DNA of 64,000 nucleotides, taken from positions 16,066-80,065 of the forward strand of contig NZ_RCWA01000020.1 in the NCBI RefSeq assembly GCF_018448905.1. The letters are read 5' to 3'. The stretch is from Photorhabdus heterorhabditis (GTDB taxonomy: Bacteria; Pseudomonadota; Gammaproteobacteria; Enterobacterales; Enterobacteriaceae). The notes beneath the pieces are model-generated. The model made no database searches and was not told the DNA's origin. It was given only the letters and a program-made list of their open reading frames with translations. Made by a program: the position numbers and the translations under genes. This document shows positions 16,757 through 24,353 of the stretch, in pieces. How positions within the stretch are numbered: the stretch's first letter is position 1; every line of letters starts with the position of its first letter.

Positions 16757-17041
16757 TCAAAGAAGATGACGGGGGTGATTCATCTGTTGATGAAGGATAC
16801 GCGCAATCAGAATATCGGTATCCCGGATAGTATAGAAAACCGTGTGACGGTGAAACTCAACCCGCATGACACTTGGGACAGATGGGTATTCCCTCCCTAT
16901 ATGTGGCATTTCAGCTAGTGTGTCAAAAAATGCTTCCAGTGCCTCCGTATAATGGTCAGCCTGAACTTCACCGAATTGCAAAAGTGTATAATCATAAATC
17001 CCAGCAAAATCTTCAGCAGCCTGATCCGTGAGCTTATACAT
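16757..17041 (-). CDS. parE: ParE-type toxin
   Basis: A 94-residue RelE/ParE-superfamily toxin. The N-terminal MYKLTDQAAEDFAGIYDYTL, central FFDTLAEMPHIGREYPSV and C-terminal HTVFYTIRDTDILIARILHQ are the standard ParE pattern; the family inhibits DNA gyrase. It starts inside the last codons of parD (8-base overlap), the usual antitoxin-toxin order. Full length compared with family members, so probably functional. It belongs to the accessory island between the two copies of the 112-bp repeat. Confidence 0.92.
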   Translation of the reverse strand: MYKLTDQAAEDFAGIYDYTLLQFGEVQADHYTEALEAFFDTLAEMPHIGREYPSVPSVMRVEFHRHTVFYTIRDTDILIARILHQQMNHPRHLL

Positions 17042-17276
17042 TATGTCTGTGTTTCCGTTGTTCCGCTATATCCCGTAGGGTCAGCGAGCTTTCCCCACTT
17101 TCCAAGCCAGCAATAACCGCTTTGCGTACAATCTCATCGTAAGCTTCTTGTTGCTCCAGCAAACGCAGCGCCGAACGCATAACTTCACTGGCATTTCCAT
17201 AACGGCCACTTTCAATCATATGCTGTACGAACCTGTCAAGTTGTTCGCCCATACTGACAGTAGTAATTTTTCTCAT
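17034..17276 (-). CDS. parD: ParD-type antitoxin, ribbon-helix-helix
   Basis: An 80-residue CopG/ParD-family antitoxin: ITTVSMGEQLDRFVQHMIES forms the N-terminal ribbon-helix-helix and GRYGNASEVMRSALRLLEQ is the diagnostic second helix; the charged tail binds the toxin. It should autorepress through the perfect inverted repeat just upstream. It overlaps parE by 8 bases, coupling their translation. Confidence 0.93.
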   Translation of the reverse strand: MRKITTVSMGEQLDRFVQHMIESGRYGNASEVMRSALRLLEQQEAYDEIVRKAVIAGLESGESSLTLRDIAEQRKHRHNV

Positions 17277-17284
17277 ATTTCACC

Positions 17285-17307
17285 GATGTATTAATAGTTA
17301 ATACATC
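17285..17307. promoter_or_regulatory. Inverted repeat upstream of parD, likely operator
   Basis: GATGTATTAA and TTAATACATC are perfect 10-base arms separated by TAG, placed 9 bases upstream of the parD start. Position and symmetry fit ParD autoregulation. Confidence 0.7.
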
Positions 17308-17345
17308 AAGTGTACAGCAAATGAGGCTGCATTACCAATGTCCTG

Positions 17346-17369
17346 AAGCCCCGAAAAAAATCGGGGCTT
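17346..17369. terminator. Stem-loop with GC-rich 9-bp stem
   Basis: AAGCCCCGA pairs with TCGGGGCTT around an A6 loop. It immediately precedes the second repeat segment. There is no T run after it on either strand, so it may be a structural repeat boundary rather than a terminator. Confidence 0.4.
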
Positions 17370-17461
17370 ATGTCGATGTGGTCAAGGTGTGGACACTTAC
17401 TTAAATAAATCATTTTATTACAATGTGTTATGTTTGAAAAACAAACGCCATCCCTGTCTTT
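17370..17461 (+). repeat. Repeat family B, copy 1 (92 bp), left part of a chimeric repeat
   Basis: This segment aligns without gaps to 18394-18485, sharing TCGATGTGGTCA, GTGTGGA, GTTATGTTTG and AACAAAC. It runs directly into the 112-bp repeat at 17448, which matches the cpxP terminator flank. The composite therefore joins two repeat types at the common CCATCCCTGTCTTT boundary. Confidence 0.75.
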
Positions 17462-17559
17462 CAGGCCCTTTTTAGGGCCTTTTTTTTCGGTCATTTACAA
17501 TGCATTTCTTTGTAAAACAACAATATAAAAAAGTATGAAGGGGTTGGAAAGTATACGAA
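17448..17559 (+). repeat. 112-bp direct repeat, copy 2 (duplicated cpxP terminator and flank)
   Basis: Same length as 14593-14704 with 6 mismatches, including the intact terminator hairpin at 17463-17487. Immediately after its last base the sequence enters the middle of a hicA gene, so this end is a junction that removed the hicA N-terminus. Confidence 0.88.
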
Positions 17560-17560
17560 C

Positions 17561-17704
17561 GGCAACGGATCACGCCGGAAGTTTATCCTCATGGACTCAG
17601 TCTATCAGACTCCTCAACCTCATCCTGGTAACGTAATGGATAAAGGCGCAGTAAATGGCCTTCGTGAGTGGTTCGAAAATGTAATAGGAGTCGAACATGA
17701 TTAA
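17561..17704 (+). pseudogene. hicA: HicA-type toxin remnant, 5' truncated
   Basis: The frame NGNGSRRKFIL ... PHPGNVMDKGAVNGLREWFE is the C-terminal half of a HicA toxin: the family's basic RNA-binding strand is followed by an HPHPGN-like motif and the KGAV-LREWLE helix. The first 30 or so residues, including the catalytic-His region, are missing because repeat copy 2 abuts it. It ends with TAA overlapping the hicB start by 8 bases, the normal hicA-hicB junction. An ATG at 17591 could still initiate a 37-residue peptide, but a working toxin is unlikely. Confidence 0.75.
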
Positions 17705-18040
17705 AAGCAACAACATTATGACTATCGACGGTCATCCCGCTTCTGTTACCTACGAAGCAGAAATTAGGGCCTTTCGCGGCAAGTTTCTGGATGTCACCGG
17801 ATATTGTGATTTCGTATCAAACAGTATTGACGGGCTTGAAAAAGAGGGACAAATCTCACTGGCTGAATATATAGAAACGTGCGAGGAAGAGGGAATTAAC
17901 CCATTCAAGGAAGAGGACAGGATAAAATCTTTTACTCTTCGTTATCCTGGCTGGAAGCTCGTTTGACTGCGGCGACAATATCACTCGCAGTCTCAAAGAA
18001 CCAGTTCATAGTTCAGCTGCTTGAGCGGGAACTTCAATAA
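17697..18040 (+). pseudogene. hicB: HicB-type antitoxin with a frameshift
   Basis: The ATG at 17697 opens 89 codons that match the HicB N-terminal domain (HPASVTYEAEIRAFRGKF, then SLAEYIETCEEEGINPF and the strand SFTLRYP). The frame ends early after LRYPGWKLV at 17964-17966. In another frame the C-terminal ribbon-helix-helix continues, EARLTAATISLAVSKNQF then IVQLLERELQ and a TAA at 18038-18040. Deletion of a single base at the proline codon near 17948 explains the break. A truncated HicB lacking its DNA-binding domain may still be made. Together with the 5'-truncated hicA this is a dead or dying module. Confidence 0.8.
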
Positions 18041-18068
18041 AATAGATAACGCCGGACAGTAACAAAAC

Positions 18069-18431
18069 GTGTTTTTAGTGATACGTATTTCATGGGAAGA
18101 AATCGCCCAAACTGACCGGGAGCAAATTTATCTCTACTTCTTTGAACGGGCTGGGCTGTTATTGGCTGATACAATGGATACAAAATTTTCGGAGATGGCT
18201 GAACTTCTGAAAGTTAGCCCATACGCAGGCATAAAGGCTCGTAACAGCCCTGATGAACGTTATAGAAAACTCGTTGTCCCTCATTTTCCTTTCATCATGC
18301 TCTACCGTTACGATGAGGATATAGAAAATATAAAAATTCTCAGAATATTGCACATCTCATTAAGCCCCTCGGCATGCGAAGGACTTTTCTTGTATATCGA
18401 TGTGGTCACAGTGTGGATATTTTTGTTTTAA
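18069..18431 (+). CDS. RelE/ParE-family toxin with altered C-terminus
   Basis: From a GTG at 18069 the frame gives 120 residues. The first 95 or so fit RelE/ParE toxins (VIRISWEEIAQTDREQIYLY, ADTMDTKFSEMAELLKVSP, PHFPFIMLYRYDEDIENIK, ILRILH). Family members normally end a few residues later with TSRK-type residues; here the sequence changes to SLSPSACEG and then a hydrophobic tail encoded by repeat family B. So the natural 3' end has been replaced at about 18355-18394. No intact antitoxin gene is adjacent; the hicB remnant ends 28 bases upstream and is a different family. The product may be inactive. It may be better labelled a pseudogene. Confidence 0.6.
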   Translation: MFLVIRISWEEIAQTDREQIYLYFFERAGLLLADTMDTKFSEMAELLKVSPYAGIKARNSPDERYRKLVVPHFPFIMLYRYDEDIENIKILRILHISLSPSACEGLFLYIDVVTVWIFLF

Positions 18432-18485
18432 AATCCTTTTGTTACAATTCGTTATGTTTGGAAAACAAACACCATTCCTGTCTTT
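18394..18485 (+). repeat. Repeat family B, copy 2 (92 bp)
   Basis: Gap-free alignment to 17370-17461, about three quarters identical by eye. It overlaps the 3' end of the toxin frame and runs into a different terminator-like hairpin at 18488-18512. Confidence 0.72.
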
Positions 18486-18487
18486 TT

Positions 18488-18512
18488 CCCGCCTTCTGGT
18501 GGATTTTTTTTA
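18488..18512 (+). terminator. Terminator-like hairpin with T8 run
   Basis: CCGCC and GGTGG (one G-T pair) enclose TTCT and are followed by A and eight T residues. It takes the place of the GGCCC hairpin seen in the other repeat copies and insulates the island from the lipid operon downstream. Confidence 0.65.
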
Positions 18513-18601
18513 ATTGTTGTTATTCTGACCAATCCTGTTTATCTTACTTCATTTAACTTAAGTTGATTTAATTATTCATGGTTCTCAGGAAGGGAAATAG
18601 T

Positions 18602-19276
18602 ATGTCTGGTAACGAGATAAAAGATCGACGTCCGATCAAAACGCGCAATTCAGTATGGGCTGGGAAAGCGGCTAAGTGGCTGCAATATCACGGGGTGACA
18701 CCAAATAGCATATCTATTGCTAGTGTTGTTTTTGCTGCATTAGCTGGATTGTGTTTCGCGGCCTGTTTTAAGGACCAACCTTTCTGGTTAACTTCAGTAT
18801 TATTGGTTATTGGGGCTTTATTTATTCAGACTAGGTTAGTGTGTAATTTATTGGATGGAATGGTGGCTGTTGAAGGTGGTTTGAGAACATCTGCCGGCAC
18901 TGTTTTTAATGATCTTCCAGATCGTATCGCTGATTCTTTTATTTTGATTGGATTGGGATATGGTTTAACTCTTTTCCCATTTGCAATTTCCCTTGGCTGT
19001 ATTGCGGCATTATTGGCCGTTTTGACCGCTTATATTCGCTTATTAGGTGGTACTTGTGGTTTGCCTCAGCGTTTTCTTGGCCCAATGGCGAAACAGCATC
19101 GTATGGCATTAATTACTGTTGGTTCAATTATCGCGGCTTTTTTACCTCAGTTATGGGGCCAGTATCTTTTGTTTGTGGTATTAGTCGCTATCACCTTGGG
19201 TTGTCTCTGGACATGTATTCGTCGAACTAGAGTCATATTAAATGAATTGCAAGAGAAGGATGCTTGTAATGAATAA
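18602..19276 (+). CDS. CDP-alcohol phosphatidyltransferase-family membrane protein (YnbA-like)
   Basis: I start at the ATG at 18602, preceded by AGGAAGGG at the right distance; an ATG at 18578 has no ribosome binding site. The 224-residue protein has several membrane segments and the CDP-alcohol phosphotransferase signature around CNLLDGMVAVEGG ... TVFNDLPDRIAD. The canonical pattern D-x2-DG-x2-AR is changed: the first Asp is Asn, as in E. coli YnbA as I recall it, and the Arg is Val. The downstream G-x3-D-x3-D part is modified but keeps Asp residues. It should transfer a phospho-alcohol from CDP-diacylglycerol, but the alcohol is unknown. It overlaps the acyltransferase gene by 8 bases and forms an operon of three lipid genes. 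Confidence 0.8.
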   Translation: MSGNEIKDRRPIKTRNSVWAGKAAKWLQYHGVTPNSISIASVVFAALAGLCFAACFKDQPFWLTSVLLVIGALFIQTRLVCNLLDGMVAVEGGLRTSAGTVFNDLPDRIADSFILIGLGYGLTLFPFAISLGCIAALLAVLTAYIRLLGGTCGLPQRFLGPMAKQHRMALITVGSIIAAFLPQLWGQYLLFVVLVAITLGCLWTCIRRTRVILNELQEKDACNE

Positions 19277-19910
19277 ATCCCAAGAAGTGACACTGGTAAG
19301 TAAAGGCATGGGTTCTTTTCTGTCCGGGCTTTGCCGTTTGTTAACCGGTGTGAGAATTCGTTGGATTGGATGTAAGCCATCAGTGGCTTCCCGAATTTAT
19401 TATGCTAATCATACCAGTCATCTGGATGGGTTAGTTATCTGGGCTGGGTTTCCTCGGGCATTACGTTATCGGGTGCATCCGGTTGCTGCTCGTGATTATT
19501 GGAGTAAAACTCGTCTGCGCAGGTATTTTATCAATAAAGTTTTTCGGGCTGTGCTTATTGATCGTAGAGGAGAGGATTGTTTAAAGGGAAATACTCTTAC
19601 GCCAATGGAGGATGTATTAAAACGAGGGGAGTCTTTAATTTTGTTCCCAGAAGGGACACGAGGAAATGGGGAACAAATTAATAAGTTTAAAGGCGGTCTA
19701 TATTATTTAGCGAAGAAATATCCTGATGTTGAGCTTATTCCTGTTTATCTGGAAAATTTAAACAGGGTTTTGCCAAAAGGTTCGGCACTTGTTGTTCCTG
19801 TTATTTGTTCGGCAACATTTGGTCAGCCTTTGGAGAAATTAGGCGAAAAAGAGGAGAAAGCTGATTTTCTCCAGCGGGCTCGTCTGGCATTGGAGGTGTT
19901 AATATTATGA
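19269..19910 (+). CDS. 1-acyl-glycerol-3-phosphate acyltransferase-like protein (PlsC family)
   Basis: A 213-residue acyltransferase from the ATG at 19269, chosen because AGAAGG is 9 bases upstream and the start overlaps the preceding stop. The catalytic HX4D motif is NHTSHLDG, and the acceptor-binding motif is LFPEGTRGNGEQINKFKGG. These are diagnostic for PlsC-type enzymes, which acylate lysophosphatidic acid or similar at the inner membrane. It is not the housekeeping plsC, which lies elsewhere in enterobacteria. Placed between a CDP-alcohol transferase and a CdsA-like enzyme, it probably supplies or remodels the lipid substrate of this operon. The ATG of the next gene overlaps its last 4 bases. 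Confidence 0.88.
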   Translation: MNKSQEVTLVSKGMGSFLSGLCRLLTGVRIRWIGCKPSVASRIYYANHTSHLDGLVIWAGFPRALRYRVHPVAARDYWSKTRLRRYFINKVFRAVLIDRRGEDCLKGNTLTPMEDVLKRGESLILFPEGTRGNGEQINKFKGGLYYLAKKYPDVELIPVYLENLNRVLPKGSALVVPVICSATFGQPLEKLGEKEEKADFLQRARLALEVLIL

Positions 19911-20851
19911 CTATGCTTAATAATAAACTACTCCTGTTGCTGGGTGGTATGTTCGTGCCGTTAATTATTGCCAGTATTGTTGGCGCAATACTATCTTTCA
20001 AATATTCAAAGGATAACAGTAATGCGACAATCGATAATCTGAATGCCCGCATCCGCGGCTGGTGGGGGATGTGTGTTGTTTGTTTGTTATCAGTGATTAT
20101 TGGGCCAATCGGTTCAGTTTTATTATTTGCAAGTATGTCATTTTTCGCTTTACGGGAATTTTTTACTCTGACACCAACACGACGAAGTGATCATGAAGCC
20201 ATGTTTTGGTGTTTTTTTATTTTTATGCCATTGCAATATATTGCCGTTGGTATTCAGTGGTATGGTGTGTTTTCTATTTTTATTCCTGTTTATGTTGTCC
20301 TGTTTTTACCTGCCCGTATTGCATTGGCTGGTGATACGACTAATTTTCTAGAGCGGACGGCTAAAATACAGTGGGGGATGTTAGTTGCTGTATTCTGTAT
20401 TAGCCATGCACCTGCGTTATTGATGTTGAATATTCCTGGTTATGAAGGGGAAAATGTTGAATTACTTCTGTTTTTGATGATTGTGGTGCAGATGTCGGAT
20501 GTTTTGCAGTACGTGTTTGGTAAATTATTTGGCAAACATCCTATTGTGCCTAAATTGAGTCCTAATAAGACAGTTGAAGGTTTTGTCGGCGGCATTTTGG
20601 CGTCAGTTTTATTAGGAATGTCGCTTTATTGGGTTACGCCATTTTCTCCGTGGGAGGCAGGTTTGATGTCGTTAGCGATTACGCTGATGGGCTTTATTGG
20701 TGGCTTGTGTATGTCGGCGATAAAACGCGATAGTGGCATTAAAGATTTTGGTGAAATGATTGAAGGTCACGGCGGCATGTTAGACCGAATCGATTCTTTG
20801 TGTTTTGCTGCCCCAGTATTTTTTCATCTGACACGTTATTTTTATACATAG
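19907..20851 (+). CDS. Phosphatidate cytidylyltransferase-like protein (CdsA/YnbB-like)
   Basis: A 314-residue membrane protein with about eight hydrophobic segments. The C-terminal CdsA signature is clear: SPNKTVEGFVGG, then KRDSGIKDFGEMIEGHGGML followed by DRID. These residues bind Mg2+ and CTP, and the family makes CDP-diacylglycerol from phosphatidic acid. With the adjacent acyltransferase and CDP-alcohol transferase it forms a complete mini-pathway, acyltransfer then CDP activation then head-group exchange, like E. coli ynbAB but with a plsC-like gene included. Translation is coupled by a 4-base overlap with the gene before it. The product lipid is unknown. Confidence 0.87.
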   Translation: MTMLNNKLLLLLGGMFVPLIIASIVGAILSFKYSKDNSNATIDNLNARIRGWWGMCVVCLLSVIIGPIGSVLLFASMSFFALREFFTLTPTRRSDHEAMFWCFFIFMPLQYIAVGIQWYGVFSIFIPVYVVLFLPARIALAGDTTNFLERTAKIQWGMLVAVFCISHAPALLMLNIPGYEGENVELLLFLMIVVQMSDVLQYVFGKLFGKHPIVPKLSPNKTVEGFVGGILASVLLGMSLYWVTPFSPWEAGLMSLAITLMGFIGGLCMSAIKRDSGIKDFGEMIEGHGGMLDRIDSLCFAAPVFFHLTRYFYT

Positions 20852-21231
20852 TGGAGTGGAAAGATACCAACGTAATGAATGAGGGTTATAGGTGTGAGCA
20901 CTGTGGCGTTGGTTGTTGCAGTGCTGGTTTCTGTTTTGTTGGTGACTTGTGACAATTTGCTGATAAGGTGTATTTTTGCTGAGTGTGTGAAATGTGGGGC
21001 GGTAATTAAATTATTTTCAGTTAAGTTGATCTCAAAAAGGGACTCATTGTTAATGCAGACTTGGTTTTTTACCGTATTATATGTACGGTTGAATCAATTC
21101 AGCATGATTGCCTCAGTGCGCTAGGCAATGACAGGTTAAAAAGGCAGATTTCTGTTTCAGGCAAAGTGATAGCATACGAAATCCGCTGTTAGCGGGTTTG
21201 CAAATATTACATCTACAAGTCAGAGGTCATC
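20852..21231. other. Intergenic region upstream of pfkA with three stem-loops
   Basis: No convincing gene; an 81-codon open frame here has a low-complexity, non-coding look. Three hairpins are visible: ACCGTA/TACGGT at 21071-21089, ATTGCCT/AGGCAAT at 21107-21129, and ATCCGCT/AGCGGGT (one G-T pair) at about 21181-21201. One should terminate the lipid operon; the rest may lie in the pfkA leader. In E. coli fieF occupies this position and is absent. Confidence 0.45.
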
Positions 21232-22203
21232 ATGGTCAATGAGATCAAAAGAATCGGTGTCTTAACGAGTGGCGGTGATGCGCCGGGTATGAATGCGGCT
21301 ATTCGCGGTGTGGTTCGTGCAGGATTAACCGAAGGGTTAGAAGTTTTCGGTATTTATGATGGTTATCTTGGCTTGTATAAGAACCGCATGAAGAAACTCG
21401 ACCGTTTCAGCGTATCCGATATGATTAATCGTGGTGGTACTTTCCTAGGCTCAGCTCGTTTCCCTGAGTTTAGAGATGAGAAGGTGCGAGCTATCGCTAT
21501 TGAAAATATGAGAAAGAATGGTCTCGATGCGCTGGTCGTCATTGGTGGTGATGGTTCTTATCTTGGGGCGAAGAAGCTGACAGAAGCGGGTTTCCCATGT
21601 ATTGGTCTGCCAGGGACTATTGATAATGATGTGGCGGGTACAGATTATACTATCGGCTATTTCACTGCGCTGGAAACGGTTGTTGAAGCCATTGACCGGC
21701 TACGTGATACTTCGACTTCCCATAAACGTATTTCCATTGTTGAAGTGATGGGGCGTTATTGTGGTGATTTGACTTTGTCTGCCGCGATTGCGGGGGGATG
21801 TGAGTTTATCGTGTTGCCCGAAGTTTCATTTAGCCGTGATGAACTGGTTGCTGAAATTAAAGCAGGTATCGATAAAGGTAAACGCCATGCGATCGTTGCG
21901 ATTACTGAACACGTTTGTGATGTGTATGAACTTGCGAGGCATATTGAAAAAGAGACTCAGCATGAAACTCGTGCAACAGTCTTAGGCCATATTCAGCGTG
22001 GTGGTTCCCCGGTTGCTTATGATCGTATTCTGGCTTCTCGCATGGGAGCATATTCTATTCAATTGCTGCTGGAAGGTTATGGTGGTCGTTGTGTTGGTAT
22101 CCAGAACGAGAAACTTGTTCACCATGACATCATTGATGCAGTGCAGAATATGAAACGTGTGTTTAAACAGGATTGGCTGGAAACCGCGAAAAAACTGTAT
22201 TAA
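21232..22203 (+). CDS. pfkA: 6-phosphofructokinase isozyme I
   Basis: A 323-residue ATP-dependent phosphofructokinase. The ATP site is [17 protein letters not shown] and [11 protein letters not shown], and the catalytic Asp is in [16 protein letters not shown]. Effector-binding and hexose-binding regions ([25 protein letters not shown]) are intact. It phosphorylates fructose 6-phosphate in glycolysis. The ATG has GAGG 7 bases upstream (AGAGGTCATC). It lies between the lipid operon and sbp, with tpiA close by, as in the E. coli cpxP-pfkA-sbp-tpiA order but without fieF or cdh. Confidence 0.97.
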   Translation: MVNEIKRIGVLTSGGDAPGMNAAIRGVVRAGLTEGLEVFGIYDGYLGLYKNRMKKLDRFSVSDMINRGGTFLGSARFPEFRDEKVRAIAIENMRKNGLDALVVIGGDGSYLGAKKLTEAGFPCIGLPGTIDNDVAGTDYTIGYFTALETVVEAIDRLRDTSTSHKRISIVEVMGRYCGDLTLSAAIAGGCEFIVLPEVSFSRDELVAEIKAGIDKGKRHAIVAITEHVCDVYELARHIEKETQHETRATVLGHIQRGGSPVAYDRILASRMGAYSIQLLLEGYGGRCVGIQNEKLVHHDIIDAVQNMKRVFKQDWLETAKKLY

Positions 22204-22246
22204 TTATTCCCTGTTGCCTGTAAATGCAGGAAAATTTGTATCTGTT

Positions 22247-22272
22247 GCAGCCTCGTTGGAGGCTGTAATTTT
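22247..22272 (+). terminator. Rho-independent terminator after pfkA
   Basis: CAGCCTC and GAGGCTG flank a GTTG loop and are followed by TAATTTTTCC. Confidence 0.85.
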
Positions 22273-22386
22273 TCCTCAGTATATTCCTCTGGCGTATAAG
22301 TGAATGCTTTTAATTATTTCTGAGAGATAACGCTTTCTGTCAGCCTTGAATTTCATAATAGTTAAAACCGTTTGGGAGAAATCCAG

Positions 22387-23388
22387 ATGAAAGTCAGATG
22401 GCATGTGGGATTGGCGTTACTTTTTGTTGCTAGTAGCAGCCTGTGGGCAAAAGATATTCAGCTTCTTAATGTTTCCTATGATCCAACCAGAGAGTTTTAT
22501 CAGCAATATAATCAGGAATTTAGTCATTATTGGCAGCAGAAGACTGGGGATAAAGTGATAATTCGGCAATCTCATGGCGGTTCCGGTAAGCAGGCAACTT
22601 CTGTGATCAATGGTCTTGATGCGGATGTTGTGACGCTGGCTTTGGCCTATGATGTGGATGCGATTGCCGAGCGCGGTCGGATAGATAAAGCATGGATTAA
22701 GCGGTTGCGAGATAACTCAGCACCTTATACTTCAACTATTGTTTTTCTGGTGCGGAAAGGCAATCCTAAACAGATTAAAGACTGGTCAGATTTAATTCGT
22801 ACAGGTGTATCTGTTGTGACACCCAATCCAAAAACATCAGGTGGAGCGCGCTGGAACTATCTGGCTGCATGGGGTTATGGGTTGGCTCATAACAATCAGG
22901 ATCAGAATAAAGCGAAAGCGTTTGTGAAAGCACTTTACCACAATGTTGAAGTGTTAGATTCAGGTGCAAGGGGAGCGACCAATACTTTTGTCGAACGTGG
23001 CCTTGGTGATGTATTAATTGCCTGGGAGAATGAGGCGTTATTGGTTATTAATGAGCTTGATAAAGACAAATTCGAAATTGTGACGCCAAGTTCTTCAATT
23101 CTTGCTGAGCCAACAGTTTCTGTTGTTGATAAAGTGGTTGATAAACGTGGTAGTCGTGATCTGGCAACGGAATATCTACAATACCTTTACTCTCCTGCTG
23201 GGCAAGAGATAGCCGCTAAAAACTATTATCGTCCACGTGATAAAGCGGTTGCCGATAAATACCGGTCTGTTTTTCCTGAATTGGAATTATTTACTGTCGA
23301 CGAAGTATTTGGTGGTTGGGGAAAAGCTCAGAAGGTACATTTTGTGACAGGCGGTGTGTTTGATGAGATTATTCAGCGCCAGAGATAA
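22387..23388 (+). CDS. sbp: Periplasmic sulfate-binding protein
   Basis: A 333-residue solute-binding protein. I start at the ATG at 22387, with GGGAG about 9 bases upstream; an in-frame TTG at 22372 is the ribosome binding region itself. The signal peptide [20 protein letters not shown] is cleaved after LWA. The ligand loop SHGGSGKQA, the central [20 protein letters not shown] and [11 protein letters not shown] are hallmarks of the sulfate/thiosulfate family. It delivers sulfate to the CysUWA transporter, which is encoded elsewhere. CysB control is expected from the family; I did not identify a CysB site. Confidence 0.96.
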   Translation: MKVRWHVGLALLFVASSSLWAKDIQLLNVSYDPTREFYQQYNQEFSHYWQQKTGDKVIIRQSHGGSGKQATSVINGLDADVVTLALAYDVDAIAERGRIDKAWIKRLRDNSAPYTSTIVFLVRKGNPKQIKDWSDLIRTGVSVVTPNPKTSGGARWNYLAAWGYGLAHNNQDQNKAKAFVKALYHNVEVLDSGARGATNTFVERGLGDVLIAWENEALLVINELDKDKFEIVTPSSSILAEPTVSVVDKVVDKRGSRDLATEYLQYLYSPAGQEIAAKNYYRPRDKAVADKYRSVFPELELFTVDEVFGGWGKAQKVHFVTGGVFDEIIQRQR

Positions 23389-23391
23389 ATA

Positions 23392-23413
23392 GCCGCCGTA
23401 GTTATACGGCGGC
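23392..23413. terminator. Bidirectional stem-loop between sbp and tpiA
   Basis: GCCGCCGTA and TACGGCGGC form a perfect 9-bp stem with a GTTA loop, located between convergent genes. No long T run on either side. Confidence 0.7.
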
Positions 23414-23451
23414 CAATGACTATTTTATGGTCATATTGATAAAACGATGAA

Positions 23452-24219
23452 TTATACTTTTTTCGCTGTTACCGCGGCTTTTACGATAACAGCGAAAGCG
23501 TCAGCTTTCAGGGAAGCACCACCAACCAGAGCACCGTCAATGTCTGGTTGAGCGAATAGTTCAGCTGCGTTATTTGCATTCACAGAACCACCGTACTGGA
23601 TAATGACTTGTTCTGCGATTGCTGCGTCTTTCTTCGCAATATGATCACGAATAAATTTGTGCACAGCTTGAGCTTGTGCTGGTGTTGCTGATTTACCGGT
23701 ACCGATCGCCCAGACAGGTTCGTAAGCGATTACTGCTTCTTGGAATGCTTCGACTCCCAGTAAGTTCAGCACAGCATCAATTTGCCTTGCACATACAGTT
23801 TCAGTCTGACCGGCTTCGTTTTCCTGTTCCGTTTCACCGATGCACAGAACTGGGATCAGACCTTGTTGTTTAAGAACAGCAAATTTTTTCGCAATGAATT
23901 CGTCGCTTTCTTTGTGGTAAGTACGGCGTTCGGAGTGGCCGATGATAATGTATTCTGCGCCAATGTTTTTCAGCATTTCGGCAGAAGTTTCACCAGTAAA
24001 TGCGCCAGACAAGTTTACATCGACGTCTTGTGCGCCCAGAGCAATGTGACTGCCAACCAGCGCTTGTTTAGCCTGAAAGAGATAAAGTGCTGGTGGCGCG
24101 ATAGCAATTTCACAGCCAGCAACATGGTTCAGTTCTTTACGCAGGCCAGTAATAAGTTCGTTAACCATGTGGGTACTGCCGTTTAATTTCCAGTTACCCA
24201 TAACCAGTGGATGCCGCAT
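23452..24219 (-). CDS. tpiA: Triosephosphate isomerase
   Basis: A 255-residue TIM barrel. The substrate Lys is in GNWKLNGS, the electrophilic His in [14 protein letters not shown] and the catalytic Glu in [14 protein letters not shown] (the active-site loop follows). The phosphate-binding end has [15 protein letters not shown]. It interconverts dihydroxyacetone phosphate and glyceraldehyde 3-phosphate. GGAGG lies about 5 bases upstream of the start on the minus strand. Convergent with sbp. Confidence 0.98.
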   Translation of the reverse strand: MRHPLVMGNWKLNGSTHMVNELITGLRKELNHVAGCEIAIAPPALYLFQAKQALVGSHIALGAQDVDVNLSGAFTGETSAEMLKNIGAEYIIIGHSERRTYHKESDEFIAKKFAVLKQQGLIPVLCIGETEQENEAGQTETVCARQIDAVLNLLGVEAFQEAVIAYEPVWAIGTGKSATPAQAQAVHKFIRDHIAKKDAAIAEQVIIQYGGSVNANNAAELFAQPDIDGALVGGASLKADAFAVIVKAAVTAKKV

Positions 24220-24353
24220 GTTTTTTCCTCCAACCAGAGAATTTTTAAGTAGTGGATTGAATGAAATTCATTCTTGGAATAGATTCGGTCGTCAGGGTCC
24301 ACAGTATAGTGATCATTACAAACAATAGCTTTGTTTTTTATCACTAATCTTGA

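Noticed and set aside
18374-18556. 60-codon ORF spanning repeat family B and its terminator
   Set aside because: It reads through a repeat and hairpin and has no ribosome binding site or conserved pattern.
20879-21124. 81-codon plus-strand ORF upstream of pfkA
   Set aside because: Low-complexity Val/Leu/Cys-rich translation, no ribosome binding site, and it crosses two hairpins.
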